Assembly (NCBI GenBank): GCA_005408345.1 | Contig: SEMN01000647.1 | Location: 204,319-268,318 of the forward strand | Source of the DNA: Macquaria australasica | Lineage: Eukaryota; Chordata; Actinopteri; Centrarchiformes; Percichthyidae | Length of the DNA stretch: 64,000 nt | Reading direction: 5' to 3' | In this document: piece by piece, positions 34,451 to 45,924 of the stretch | Numbering within the stretch: the first letter of the stretch is position 1 | How the letters are laid out: each line of letters begins with the position of its first letter | Notes under the pieces: generated by a model | Databases searched by the model: none | Told to the model about the DNA's origin: nothing | What the model saw: the letters and a program-made list of their open reading frames with translations, nothing else | Made by a program: the position numbers and the translations under genes

Positions 34451-36287
34451 TACTCATCATATAAAGTTTAGGTGATCTTCAATCTACAAATGATGTATAT
34501 ATGGTATATACGAAAACAATTATGACACATGAGCAATTATGCAAACTCCCTCCAGGCTTTGCCACAGTAAGTACAATCACAAAAGACCATGGGAGTTTCA
34601 ACCACTGGTCATCATGCTCAAGTATGTGGAGAGGGTGTGTCTGATATTTAATCTGTCTGCCACTTTGCTGTGGACACAGAGGGCACGCGCAGAGTGGGAG
34701 GAGGACTGCAACTGATAAGCTATACAGCACAGTTGTAGGGGGGATATATGTGAAATTAATACTGGTTTTAATTTGATGGTTGCAAATATAACCGCTTCCT
34801 CCAATTTGGACTCTGCAGCACTCCATTTGCTCAAATGTCAGCACTGTCAAGACAGTTTGTAATTGTCAACACTGCGAGTTTGCGTATTAACCAAAGATCA
34901 ACTCTACATGAAAACACCACCAGAGTCATAACTCTAACTACAAAAAGTGGATCTCTCAGGTGATTGTTGTCTGTACAGTGCGAACAGCAATTACAATTAG
35001 CCAAAGCAGCTGGACTTTTCATGATGCAGATGTGCCAAAATGTTAACAAATTGGTTTTGTTCAGATTAGCAGTGCAGTGTAGAATAAAGCTGACTGGTGT
35101 CCCACAGGTGTTATTTTTACCTCATGATCCTTGACAGAAGAGAGAAAACTGAGATGAAGTTAGGAACCTAGCGTTCTCTTTTTTTTTCATAGACACATCA
35201 GACCAACATTACATTCATCTGGGCCTGCTCCCAATATATACACAACTTTCAGATTTGAAAGAAAATCACACAAGATGGTCCAGTGCATTTCTGCATTGTC
35301 TTGTATTTTTTCACCAACCTCCCGTTCTATATTAACAACTGATACTCCACCCAGGCCATCAACAGTTACGCAGCTTTTATTTAGACTCAGTCTAGACTTT
35401 TTTTTCTTTATTTGAAGGTCAGGTTCAAATACAAATCACATTTTATAATTATTTTCTTATTTGGTTAATTCAGGTACGTTTTTTTATATATATACATATA
35501 CATAAGTATAAATGACCAAACAGAAAATGAAGCAAACTAGACCATTTATAACGACTTCAGATATAAACCATACCACCACCATAAATCCGAATACAGATAT
35601 TTTTGTGACATAAGCAGATACAGATAGTAGCTTTGCGTTACTCTAGAATTTACCTTTTCATTCATTCATTTCAGTTCATTGATTACAGAGTCAGTCGTCA
35701 ACAAAAACTATGATGAAAAATATTTGTTAACATTTTCCATGACAATAACAGGACTGAAACAAAAAAGTAACCATTGAAAATGAGAACTATGAGGAAATGT
35801 ATTACATTTTATTCGTCAAACAAATAAAAACTAAATGATAGACAAATGGAGAAATTAAGTAATTACCCTACTGTTTTAATGTAAAGTCTTATTCAGTGAC
35901 CTGCATGACATTCTGTCTCTGTCAGTAATGTTATCTGACATTATCGGTTCTTGGAAGAAACAGGTTTATGGACTAAACTACAATCCACTGAGAATTAGAC
36001 AAGAAGTGACAACAAAGCACGCCATTTAGGAAAAGCAGCTAAGCTAATGTAATGTTATCAAGTGCTGTGGATGTTACATTCCAGGATTAATGGCATCAGT
36101 CCACCGTCTAAAGCTCCCTATGGATGTTTAGTTGTTTAGATGTTTTAGCGTCTCCTCTCAAGCTAAACCCAGACACTGATCAGTATTTTAGTGAAAAAGT
36201 GAGTGAATCCAACATCTGAATGATTTGCTGGACATGATAACTGGATTCACTGAGGAGAGTCAGTCTGTTGTATCACAAGGACACTGC

Positions 36288-36314
36288 GTGTGTGTGTGTG
36301 TGTGTGTGTGTGTG
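36288..36314. repeat. (GT)n microsatellite
   Basis: Pure GT run. Confidence 0.95.
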
Positions 36315-37552
36315 AACATGTTAACAGTGCCTTTCCCACTTACCTTGCGATATGACACCTGTAACCATGGTAACTGTACACAACAAAGATGGCGACAGTT
36401 CTAGAATTACTGTGCTGAAATGAGTCAATTTTGGTCCAGAATTTCTCTTTTATACGTAATGCTGTGATGGTGTTCAGAAACACTGTACTGTCAGTTTAAA
36501 GAACAATTTGCAGGGAAAATGTAGTGAGTGAAGCAACAACAAGGTTCTTGAAGTCTCTAAAAATTATTTCGGATATAATCAATCTTGTCCGATATAATCA
36601 AAAACTGTTCACAGATATGATTAATGAGAAAATGACATGTCTCTCTCTCGCTGCACAATAAAGAGCTTCATAAGGTGACAGGTAAGTATGGCTTACAATG
36701 CTGGCTCAGGCAGAACAAAATACAACACTAGACTCATATGCACATAAAATAAGTATGTCTTAATTATACCTACTCAATCATGTTTAGGAAAATTAGCATA
36801 TCTACATGTTCTGGGTGCACGATCTTTAAACTAGAAGTCCCTTAGTGGAGAACAACTTCTACAATAGCAGTGATCTGCAGGGGATTTCACTAAGGTGGGT
36901 TGCAGGGTTCCTCACACATTGCATTCCACATTGCAGTCCAGCTGCACCACTGTCACATCTCAATCACAGTTCAGATGTCCACAGTAATCATTTCAGAGGT
37001 GGGGTGACTTATGTATTATATATATATATATTACAAAAAACTATTTTTGCTTTATGTATGTAAAGTCAAATGTATAATTTGATTATACTGTATATTATAT
37101 TATTCATTTCATGTCAACTGTCAATAAATATGAACATTTATATGCATCCACAATTGAATTTTTATGCTTCAGAGATGCAAGCTGCAGCAATAATAGACCC
37201 AGTGCGTAAAGATACCAGGCAAAAAGAGCTGTGAGTGAGACTCTCTCAAGTCCTTAAAGGCCTAAAATGAGCTGTTTTTTTATGCAACAGTCAAACATAC
37301 TCATCTAAGAGCAGTGTAACGTATAGCGCACTACTGAAACCAGCTCCAGGTTTCCTTCACACTTTATACTGAGCAGGGTGTTAAACAGAAACACGTTACA
37401 TGTGTAAGATGATTCAGCACTTGTGATAGGAAGTCAAAGTGTATTTTTTGTGACTGTGATTAAAACTCTGTGTGACTATAAGACAGCACCTGGTTACTCC
37501 TGGACTCAGACCAACTCTACACAGAACACATTTTTTCTAGTCACTCAGTCAC

Positions 37553-37555
<3 letters not shown>

Positions 37556-37599
<44 letters not shown>

Positions 37600-37606
37600 G
37601 CACACA
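37556..37606. repeat. (CA)n microsatellite
   Basis: Long CA run with two CG interruptions near the right end. Confidence 0.95.
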
Positions 37607-38109
37607 GGGACACAGAGTATAGGAACTCTGAGAGGGAAGTGGTTTTATCTTGCCCATAGTTGTACCAGAAAACTCAAAGTCTGTACCACAGAGAGGAAAG
37701 CGTGTGTGTATGTGTATGTGTGTGTCTGTGCAAGCACATGTTTATGGGTGCATCTTAGATTTAACAAAGGGAAGATCATACCCCTACTGATTTGAAAAAC
37801 AACTTACTGCACACACTCACAGTCTCAATGTACATGATAACTTTAATCAGTTTAACTCATACATTTATATGAAAGTGTGTACATTTCCTTTAATTCAAAT
37901 TATGCTCTGCTTTAGCCTGCAATGCCCTGACTCAAGATCAGTTAGATTTTACATGGCATTTTGCAGATGTGAACCAGTTCTGTACTAAAACTACTACAAA
38001 TGCTCTTTATTACAAAATTAGGATGACCACATTTTAAAGTCACACCTGCTTTCACAGAATTATGACTTAAATGAACTAGATACTGTATACACTGTAAAGC
38101 ATTTCAAGG

Positions 38110-38330
38110 TTGGTTAAACTTAGAAACGAAAGTTCACCTGCTGCCTTAAAAACATGAGTAAACTAAACTTGAAGATAACCTTTGTTTCAACTCAAAAAGT
38201 TAAGTTATACAAGTTGGTTAACTAATGATCATTTGTTGTTTTAACTTGATACTCTGAGTTAAAACAACTTACTATGTTACATTATCCATTCAAAAAATCT
38301 CTGAAATATATTTCAGAGATTTAACAGAAA
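38110..38330. repeat. AACTTAA-rich repeat with a 28-bp palindrome
   Basis: Multiple TTAACTT/AAGTTAA strings in both orientations fill 38110-38275. They are followed by a perfect palindrome at 38295-38322 whose half reads AAATCTCTGAAATA. Typical of foldback MITEs of fish, but no target-site duplication was resolved. Confidence 0.45.
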
Positions 38331-39267
38331 CATTAGACTTTTATTTTCCAAGTTTTGCAGTAGAACTCTTTACATGTCCTCTGAGAATGCTATGTGGGAA
38401 TGTGAATTCATACTTTTCCTTTTAGTAATAAACAACAGCTGCCCATGTTTATGTTTTTACAGCATCTTTATCTGCAGATTTCTGCTCCAGATGTGTGTTA
38501 TCTATCTACCACCTATCACAGCAGTGCACAGGTTCATGTCCCCATTACTAGACCACAGGGTGACTTCGATACAAGGGCACCAGGCTTGTCACAGCCCTGT
38601 GGCAGGTGTGGCCTACCATTGTGGTCAGATGCATCTGGGGCTGTAGCATACTCATATATACACACATATATAATAATACACAAATACACACGCTGACATT
38701 TTTTAATCTACCCTGTAAAGTGAAGTTTCTTTGCAGATGCAGTCATGGTTGACACAAGAACCTCTTGTAAATCACACAGCTGCTGGTCCCAGTTGTGTTA
38801 ATTTAATCATAATACTCAAAGGATGGACAGGTTTGAATCAAGCATGGCCAATAATTTGCTAGTAATTCTGAATATGAATGTCTGTATGTTTTTTTTGTCC
38901 TGTCATAGACTGCCATTTTAGGCCATCACCTTAGGGTCAGCTCTACGTGGTTAAAAAATCTGACTCAGCTGATGGATGTTTATCAGGTTCACCAGTACTT
39001 TGTCAGCTTCAGCTGTACTTCATTAGCATCAGCAGTAGTTTGTTAGACTCTGCTCTAAGCTTCATCTGTTGCAATGTTGCAGCTGAGCCTGACAAAATAC
39101 AACTCAAAGAAAAAGTGCCTGGCAGCTGAAAGTGAAAGACTACAGCTGAGTCTGATCAATGTTGAGGTGAAGAACAACTTAACACCTGGCTTTAACATGA
39201 TCAACCCCCCTCACATAATTATGTTGAAGCATCCCTCTATCTCCCTTCTAACCTTCTAACCACCCCT
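38331..39267. other. spacer, nothing recognised
   Basis: No feature supported. Confidence 0.4.
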
Positions 39268-39272
39268 GGCAG

Positions 39273-39495
39273 TGTTAGGTTAGGTTTTGTTCGTAAGAAG
39301 AGGAAGAGGAGGAATGGAGAATGGCAGGGAGGCGAGGCAGGTTGGCAGGCAGACAAACTGGAATCCACTGTGGCTGAAACAACGATCTGGCGATAAGTGG
39401 GAGGAAAGCCAGGGTTGATAAGTTGCAAGTTGATAAGCTGATTGTAGACAGGTGTGCGGGTAGGCAAGATACAGGTGAGCGGCAAGGTGGGGACA

Positions 39496-39527
<32 letters not shown>

Positions 39528-39611
39528 GCAAACCAGGGACATGGAAGACACAGGAGTGGGGAACACAGTGAAACACAAGGGAAAGACAGGGGCACGGCCA
39601 TGGCCATGACA
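39273..39611 (-). mobile_element. solo LTR with perfect target-site duplication
   Basis: GGCAG stands directly on both sides (39268-39272 and 39612-39616). Between them the 339-bp segment starts TGTTAGG and ends ATGACA, giving the TG...CA ends of retroviral-type LTRs. Minus orientation is preferred because the minus strand is pyrimidine-rich like the LTR at 54.6 kb. No internal gag-pol lies beside it, so it is a solo LTR left by LTR-LTR recombination. A (CA)n tract at 39496-39524 lies inside. Gypsy-type by the 5-bp duplication and general look; lineage not proven. Confidence 0.7.
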
Positions 39612-39616
39612 GGCAG

Positions 39617-40009
39617 GGTGTTACCCCATCTGTGCTTCAGTTTAACACACCTGTATATAGTTATTATAACTGTGACCTGAAACTCACGCATAACTGCATC
39701 ACAAAGTGTATTTTTTACATGACAGGGAAAGCAGTGACAATGACTCCAGTTCTGCAAGTGACCAGACCATTTGCAACGAAATTTTAAAATTAATTTAAAA
39801 TTCATTTAAAGTGGAAGACTTCTTCCACTGGGTCTCTTACCCCCCCGACAGCCAGATGGTGGTCCAGAGCTGTACTTGCTTGAACCTCTCACTAAATTTA
39901 GCAAACTTCTGCAGATGGGGCAGGAGCAGTGGATAGTGATAGAATAGTGGTTGTTAATGAGTGGTAGAGAGAATTCAATCTCTTTGCAAATTTAAATTCT
40001 TACAAGTCC
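39617..40009. other. spacer, nothing recognised
   Basis: No feature supported. Confidence 0.4.
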
Positions 40010-40510
40010 TGCTATACCTCCCATAGTAGCTCTAGTTCCTTCCCTGCCAGAGAGATGTTCCACATCCCTGTAACCAGTCTGCTAGGCTGGGGGTCAACTC
40101 TCAGCCTTTGCCTGCCGCCCGGCTGGCAATGCACGCAAAAATGTCTATCCGGAGGTGCTGTGCCCAAAGAGCGGTAGCTCCGTGTAATTCTTTCCCTCCC
40201 AGGTCCACCTCCAGGAAGGCAGCAATTTTCTTTATTCCAGGCTAGGTGCTGCAGCTCCTTCTTGGCCGATTCATGGGGTCTGTGAATAACTCTTAGTCTG
40301 GTCCCTCCCCTTGCCTTGGGAGACCCCACCCGGAGCAATTGCTCCCAACATGCAGCTCCCAGGGTCACAAAGACCCAGAAACCCCTCCACCACAATAAAG
40401 TAGCTATTGTTGGAGGGGATGGGGATGAGCCTGATCCTAAAATGGCCACTACAATGGCAAACTCCTATCTACTGTTTGCTGGATTCAGCTTTGGTCCCCC
40501 ATGACCCTGA
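40010..40510 (-). other. GC-rich block, probable dispersed repeat with a 145-codon frame
   Basis: A minus-strand frame at 40012-40449 contains WWRGFWVFVTLGAACWEQLL, then GGTRLRVIHRPHESAKKELQ and GPGRERITRSYRSLG. The block is clearly GC-richer than its surroundings. By recollection, DNA with GGTGGAGGGGTTTCTGGGTC followed by GAGCAATTGCTCC is a recurring fish repeat, so the frame may be incidental. I do not recognise a protein family. Confidence 0.3.
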
Positions 40511-41699
40511 CAAGGAATAATAAGCCTTGTCTGCTTTGCACTGTTTAGGGAAAATGTTGGGTTGCAATGTGGCTTTTAAATAAACACTTGCCACCAGCCA
40601 AATACCTACTGTCCAATCACTATTGACGATTCAGTTTTTCTATTCATGATTCTATTCAGCTATTCAGTGGATGAAAATATGACTCCATTCCACTCAATGG
40701 CCAATTGCCTAAGCATTAGCTTCACACCCTGGTATGTTTACAAGAGTGTTCATTTTGTTAAAAGCACATGGAGCATAAATAAAATCCTAAACTTTGCCTC
40801 ACTTTCACAGTTTTCACAGGAATTGTAGAAAAAGCTGTGAAAAGAAGAATAGCCTGACTTTGGCTAAGATCCCGAGGTTTGGTAAACTGCTGCCTTCTCA
40901 CTGAGGGGAAATACATATATTACTGCACTGAATCACACTGCTCTGACCACAGAGGGAGTATAACAGATACACAAAAACTTACACACAGACAGAGGGAGTG
41001 ACCCAATGTCGTCCACTAGAGAGAATGAGCTAAGGCCCAGCTGTGTGTGTGTGATGATAAAATTGCGATTGCATTGACCTCAGTGAGAGCGTCAGACTGA
41101 AAGCAGAAATGATGTAACACAGCACACGAGGAGAGCAAGAGATGGACATAGCCAGGCAACACAAAGTGTGGGAAAAACGGAAAGAGAGGAAAAAGTAATA
41201 GAGATAATGAAAACTGTGCTAACAACAAGGCTGAGATGCTTGGTACAAAAACAAACTGTAACAATTTCCAACAGCTGGGGCATAAACAATCCAAATCACA
41301 TACACCTTATATCACTGCCAACTATTTTCCAAAACATATGTTATGTTTTTAAAGCTTTTAAAATGTCTCCTGCCTTCCAGCCAATCACAAAATAAAATTT
41401 TTCTGACTTGCAAAATTGAGTTTGAGTTTCTGACATTTGTGTTGTTCTAATGCTGTACCTAATTAAATGGAAAATAATAGCTGCTACGAGCGTAAAGAAC
41501 ATTCTAAATGTGAAATGCAAAGGCATGTTTGTGGAATCATTAAAATTTGCACTATGCACTGTAAAAAGCACTGAATATCTTTGCTTACCACGTTTACTAA
41601 CTGGAAGTGATGTCACTACACTGTGGACCTTCAAGAGCACAGAGCAATAATGTCTATTGTCAATGTCATCAGCTAACCTAAATCAAACTTAATGCTGGG
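40511..41699. other. spacer, nothing recognised
   Basis: No feature supported. Confidence 0.4.
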
Positions 41700-42060
41700 G
41701 TAGGCAAAACCTGTGCGAATCTATGCAAAGCACTCCGCTAAGCCCCTCCCACCAAACCCACAACTTCAAACAGCAACAGGAGGAGTCGGTTGCCCTGCGA
41801 AACCTCATGCCTCGTAGGGCTCGCTCTCCACGGCGTGAGCCTCACCAAGACCCCGGTCCCTCTCGCCTCTTGTCTTCTCAAAGACGCCCCTCCAAGAACA
41901 CCATAGCAACCACCTTTTTATATCCTACAAACTGCCTGCAATACCCATACCACCTCTAACACTCTAGCAAATACTAAACAACCACCTAGCATCACTGCAG
42001 ATGCTGCCTAGTAACTCCTGGGCAACCACCCAAACACTCTAGCAACCACTGAACAACAAG
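41700..42060. repeat. dispersed block plus degenerate CTAGCAACCAC minisatellite
   Basis: From about 41895 the strings AGCAACCACC, CTCTAGCAAATACTAA, CAACCACCTAGCA and CTCTAGCAACCACTGAACAA recur at irregular 20-50 bp steps. A related GTAGCAACACTCTAGC string is at about 42567. The left part is GC-rich and probably repeat-derived. Confidence 0.5.
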
Positions 42061-42661
42061 GGAATATGTAATTAACAAGCCCAAACATCTTCATCAATAA
42101 CTATTTAAAGGGGGGAAGTTGAGGGACTCAAAGGGATTTTTGTTAAATTGTCCAAATCGATGTCGCAGAAGCCGAGATATCCTAACTCTTTTAGTTCCTA
42201 GATGGATCAAGTTCCAAAAACAATGGATCATACACTTCCCATTATGCAACTTAATAGCATCTTTTTGTTAGGCCTCTCTGCCTGATAAACGCCAGCATCT
42301 CTCAAACTCCACGCTCCTAGTTTGTTATGCAGAGTTCTGTTAAAAATGTTTGGCCTCCAAGCCCAAGCCAAGATGACATCAATATGGCATCGTCAGGGGT
42401 TATTTGAATTGACAAAGCTTCTCCAGAGCCACAGATGACATTATACAACTGTTTTCACAGGCTGAGAAGTTCTCCCCATGGCGAATAAACTGGTCTTCAT
42501 TGCCCTAAGTACCATTGCCCTTTACCATGGTCTAGTGGTAACATCTGAGTAACCACCTTGTATGTAGCAACACTCTAGCTACCAGTTATGAAATAAAATC
42601 CACTACCTAGAAAGGTTTTAGCAATGAACTACTGTCTTTGGCTTAGTAAGCATTTATTTAA
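42061..42661. other. spacer, nothing firm
   Basis: A TCTCAAACTCCACGCTCC string at about 42298 resembles TTCAAACTCCACACCTCC at 54057, hinting at a shared repeat too diverged to bound. Confidence 0.35.
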
Positions 42662-42715
42662 TATAAGATAAGATAAGATAAGCCTTTATTGTCCCACAGC
42701 GGGGAAATTTTTATA
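42662..42715 (-). mobile_element. Rex1-like LINE 3' tail
   Basis: The reverse complement reads AAATTTCCCCGCTGTGGG, then ACAATAAAGGC and a TTATC repeated tail. It is the extreme 3' end of a CR1-group LINE; nothing upstream is kept. Confidence 0.65.
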
Positions 42716-43366
42716 TATGTCACCTTTTTAAATATATGTCACCTTTTTAAATTTTCTATCCAATGACACCTCCTTTCAGAAGCAATGTAACAATCGTTAC
42801 AGCAACAACAATTCAATTGGATCATATGCAAAAAATTAATGTCAGAAGTAGAGAAAGGGAGGTAAGATCCAGAAGAGGGAAAACAAGGAAGAAAGAAATG
42901 TTAACCAGTTTGTTATTGTGAGGGATTCTGGTTGTCAAGGCAATGGAGGGGGAAACCCACACAGCTGTTGTCCAGCTAATGTTGCATTCAAGTCCTATGA
43001 GGAAATTGGAGATACTGTTCAAGGCTTTATACTAGAAAGTGCTGTTCAAGTCTTTCATGCAGTAAATCTTGCTTTAATGATTTTCTACAAATTCCTGAAT
43101 TCTTGGTAAATAGTTGGTGTAGGTCACTATTTCCCTCACCAGCATCCAAAGAAACACATTTAATCCAGCTAATGGACTGACATATACACTTGAAATGACA
43201 CAATGCACAAAAATGACTTTGATTACATATGCCATTTTGTGGTCATAACATACCAAGAAAAGACAAAACTGCTTGTTGAAAGAAGTAGTTGGGGTGGACA
43301 TTTTAAAAATCTTTATGCAAAATATATTATTTACTAAGTTCAACTATCAAGTGTGATTTAAGATGT
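42716..43366. other. spacer, nothing recognised
   Basis: No feature supported. Confidence 0.4.
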
Positions 43367-43708
43367 TCAGAAGGAAATTCCCATAGAAGTGAATGCAGCA
43401 TAAAGGCAGAGAGAGCAACCTAAGTATGGAGGGCTGGAGGAGGACGGACTGCAATGTTGGTGTAACGTCTCCTCAGGATCTGCTGGCTCCTGATTGGCTG
43501 GTGGGGGAGGAGGAGGAGAGACCAATGGCAGTATCTTACTGTTCTGTTGAGCGCCAGGCTGGGTTTCATCATGTGAGAGGCCCAGTGCACTCTTTAACAC
43601 AAAGCAGATGTCCTCAACCTCACTGGTGCCACTAACACTCTCACTGTACCGATGGAGCAATCCTCTATCCCATCTATCTCTTCCTCCACTCCTTTTGACC
43701 TCTCTCAA
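43367..43708 (-). other. open frame of uncertain status (113 codons)
   Basis: The minus strand reads RDRWDRGLLHRYSESVSGTS, then EVEDICFVLKSALGLSHDET and a proline run. The composition is protein-like. An ACAGTAAGATA string within it (minus strand, about 43540) could be a splice donor ending an exon there. No acceptor with a good pyrimidine tract is visible upstream and I recognise no domain, so a host exon is possible but unproven. Confidence 0.2.
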
Positions 43709-44030
43709 TCACTTGCTACCTTCCCTCACTCCCTTCTGGCTCTTTCACACTTTCCCCCAATACAGTAAAAAAGGCTCTGTATAAGCCTAGAAAAAGGTTT
43801 TTGCAGTGTGTAGTATACCTACCGTTAACCTTGTACACTCTTTGAAACTCTCTACCAAGCGTCAGAAAATACATCTTTAGGTACCATTGCACCATTGTAG
43901 AGCATCGTTTTCAAGCATACACTTGGGAATTGTGGAAAGGTTTTCTGGGAAGAGTGGTGCAGGGGTGAAACACCAGCACTGCATAGATGGTACAATTCCC
44001 GGTAATGTACGTGGGTGGGAATTCAGTGAA
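43709..44030. other. spacer, nothing recognised
   Basis: No feature supported. Confidence 0.4.
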
Positions 44031-44038
44031 GGATAATA

Positions 44039-44650
44039 TAGGGCTGGGCAAGATGGCTTACAAATAATATCTCGATCTTTTTAGGCTTTGCCGCGATATA
44101 CGATACATATCTTGATATACACATTTTCTCTAAAATAACATGCCATCAATTCTCGAAAAGTGCAAACATATGATAATCTTATATGCTGATTTTATAGAAT
44201 ATGATGCATTGCTGTAGATTAAACTACCCAACAGTATATAAAGAAGTTAAAATGAGCACAACCTTAGACATCTAAAGCAGTAAAATGCAACACACACATT
44301 AACACAGCAGTAAAATTAATCTAGAAACATCATATATAATAGTAAAACACTGACTAGCACACCCACAGCCTGACTGCACCTGTGTTACCAGCCTTCCCTA
44401 GCCTTCCCCTTTAAGGAAGTCTAGGAGTCTAGCAGGTTTGTTGTGAAAAGGGGGTCTTTCCCGGTGTGTGAGGGGTAGTTACATTACTTTGTCAGCCATA
44501 AAGAGTATAAATAAGCTCAGGTTGAAGCATAATCGTTACTAAAAGGTTGTGTGTTGTGTTTTCTTTTGTGATTTTTTTTTTTTTTTCCATGGCGGCCCGA
44601 GACCAGCGGAAACACTGAAAATTTCAATATAGCGATATTGCCCAGCCCTA
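44039..44650. mobile_element. hAT-type MITE (612 bp) with 8-bp TSD
   Basis: The left end reads TAGGGCTGGGCAAGATGGCT and the right end in reverse complement TAGGGCTGGGCAATATCGCT, so 18 of 20 positions match. GGATAATA (44031-44038) and GGATAATG (44651-44658) flank it, an 8-bp target-site duplication with one mismatch. An 8-bp duplication with TAGGG ends fits the hAT superfamily. The interior is AT-rich with CGATAT strings and no transposase, so it needed an autonomous partner. Confidence 0.8.
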
Positions 44651-44658
44651 GGATAATG

Positions 44659-44943
44659 TCTTTGTCACTTCACTAAGGTGTCTGGTTGGTTGAGGCGCCT
44701 ACACAAAGTGGGTTGGATCTGGGTAACATGAATAACATGAACCTCAGTATGTGTCATGTCCCCCCAGGGAAGTTGGCAGGTGAAGAGAAGTGGGCTAATA
44801 TCTACATGTGTATCAGAGGAAGCACATGGCTGTCTACAACCTCCCCACACATGGGTAGACACAGCATATAGCCCATGTGTACGGTATGCACAGTCATAAA
44901 TTTTGGGCTACACACGCCTCGTGGACATGGGCAGAACCTTGCG
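44659..44943. other. spacer, nothing recognised
   Basis: No feature supported. Confidence 0.4.
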
Positions 44944-45057
44944 GCTAGATTTAGATTTACATTTCATTGTCCCAGAGGGAGATTTGTTTTCACAGCCAGT
45001 ACAGCACATAAACATACAGATATACATGGCAACATATGGATATAGATAATATATAAA
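44944..45057 (-). pseudogene. 3' end of minus-strand Rex1-like LINE (part 1)
   Basis: The reverse complement ends CTCCCTCTGGGACAATGAAA, then TGTAAATCTAAATCTAG, a Rex1-type terminus with an AAATCT tail. The rest of the same element continues after the L2 insertion, at 45925-46690. Confidence 0.6.
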
Positions 45058-45924
45058 GTCTCTAAAAGTAGAATGGGAGCCAGAGCCTTCAGCTATCAAG
45101 CTCCTCTCCTGTGGAACCAGATCCCAGTTTGTGTACGGGAGGCGGACAACCTCCTCACATTTAAGAGTAGGCTTAAGACTTTCCTCTTTGATAAAGCTTA
45201 TAGTAGGGCTGACTCAGGTGACCCCTGAGCCCCCCCTTAGTTATGCTGCTACAGGCCTAGACTGCCGGGGGACTTCCTATGATGCACTGAGCTCCTTTCT
45301 CCTCCTCTTCCTCTCCATCTGTACGCCCTCATATCCCATCAATGCTTGTTATTAATTCAACTTCTTCCCGTAGTTGTGTGCTTTCTCTCCTCTCTCTCTC
45401 TCCCTCCACTTCTGTTGCTTTCTGCGGGTGTTTCTGCCTCTGGAGCTGTGGAGGTCTGGGTCTGTGGTTGCTGCCGCCTGCTGCCCCCGTGCTCCTGCTC
45501 TGCACCCGCTGATGCTATTGCTGTTGTTGCTGTTATTAGTATTGCTATTATAATGTTGCTCTTAGTGTTGTTTCTGTTGGTGTTAACATCAATGCCATTA
45601 CCATATCTATGATGTATTGAGCTGCTGTATGTTCTCTTTCATCCTGCTCTCTCTCTCCCGCTCCCCCCTTCCCCCTTCAACCCAACCGGTCGAGGCAGAT
45701 GACCGCACACCTTGAGCCTGGTTCTGCTCGAGGTTTCTACCTGTTAAAAGGGAGTTTTTCCTTGCCACTGTCGCATAGTGCTTGCTCATGGTGGGAACTG
45801 TTGGGTCTCTGTAAATATAAAGAGTCAGTCTAGACTTGCTCTATTCGAAAAAGTGCCCTGAGATAACTTTGTTATGATATGGCGCTATATAAATAAAACT
45901 GAATTGAATTGAATTGAATAAAAT
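45058..45924 (+). mobile_element. L2-like LINE 3' fragment inserted in another LINE
   Basis: It starts mid-ORF2 at a KSRMGARAFSYQAPLLWNQI stretch, which is 5'-truncated further than the 15.1-kb and 59.1-kb copies. It continues with the same FKSRLKTFLFDKAYSRADSG C-terminus, the CTG-rich and ATT-rich 3' UTR, and the GGCGCTATATAAATAAAACT end with a (GAATT)n tail. TGG is kept where the 15.1-kb copy has TGA. Short AT-rich flanks (ATAAA on the left, AATAAAA on the right) may be the target duplication. Confidence 0.88.

Larger units (their letters stand above)
34451..38109. other. long AT-rich spacer
   Basis: No gene recognised. It holds a (GT)n at 36288-36314, a (CA)n at 37556-37606, and a pair of GATATAATCAA strings near 36573 and 36590. 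Confidence 0.45.

Noticed and set aside
39275..39805. 176-codon minus-strand frame as a protein
   Set aside because: It is mostly the pyrimidine-rich strand of the solo LTR plus the (CA)n tract (VCVCVC run), so the frame is incidental.
41723..41959. 78-codon Arg/Pro-rich frame as a gene
   Set aside because: It lies in a GC-rich repeat-like block that grades into the CTAGCAACCAC minisatellite; no family recognised.
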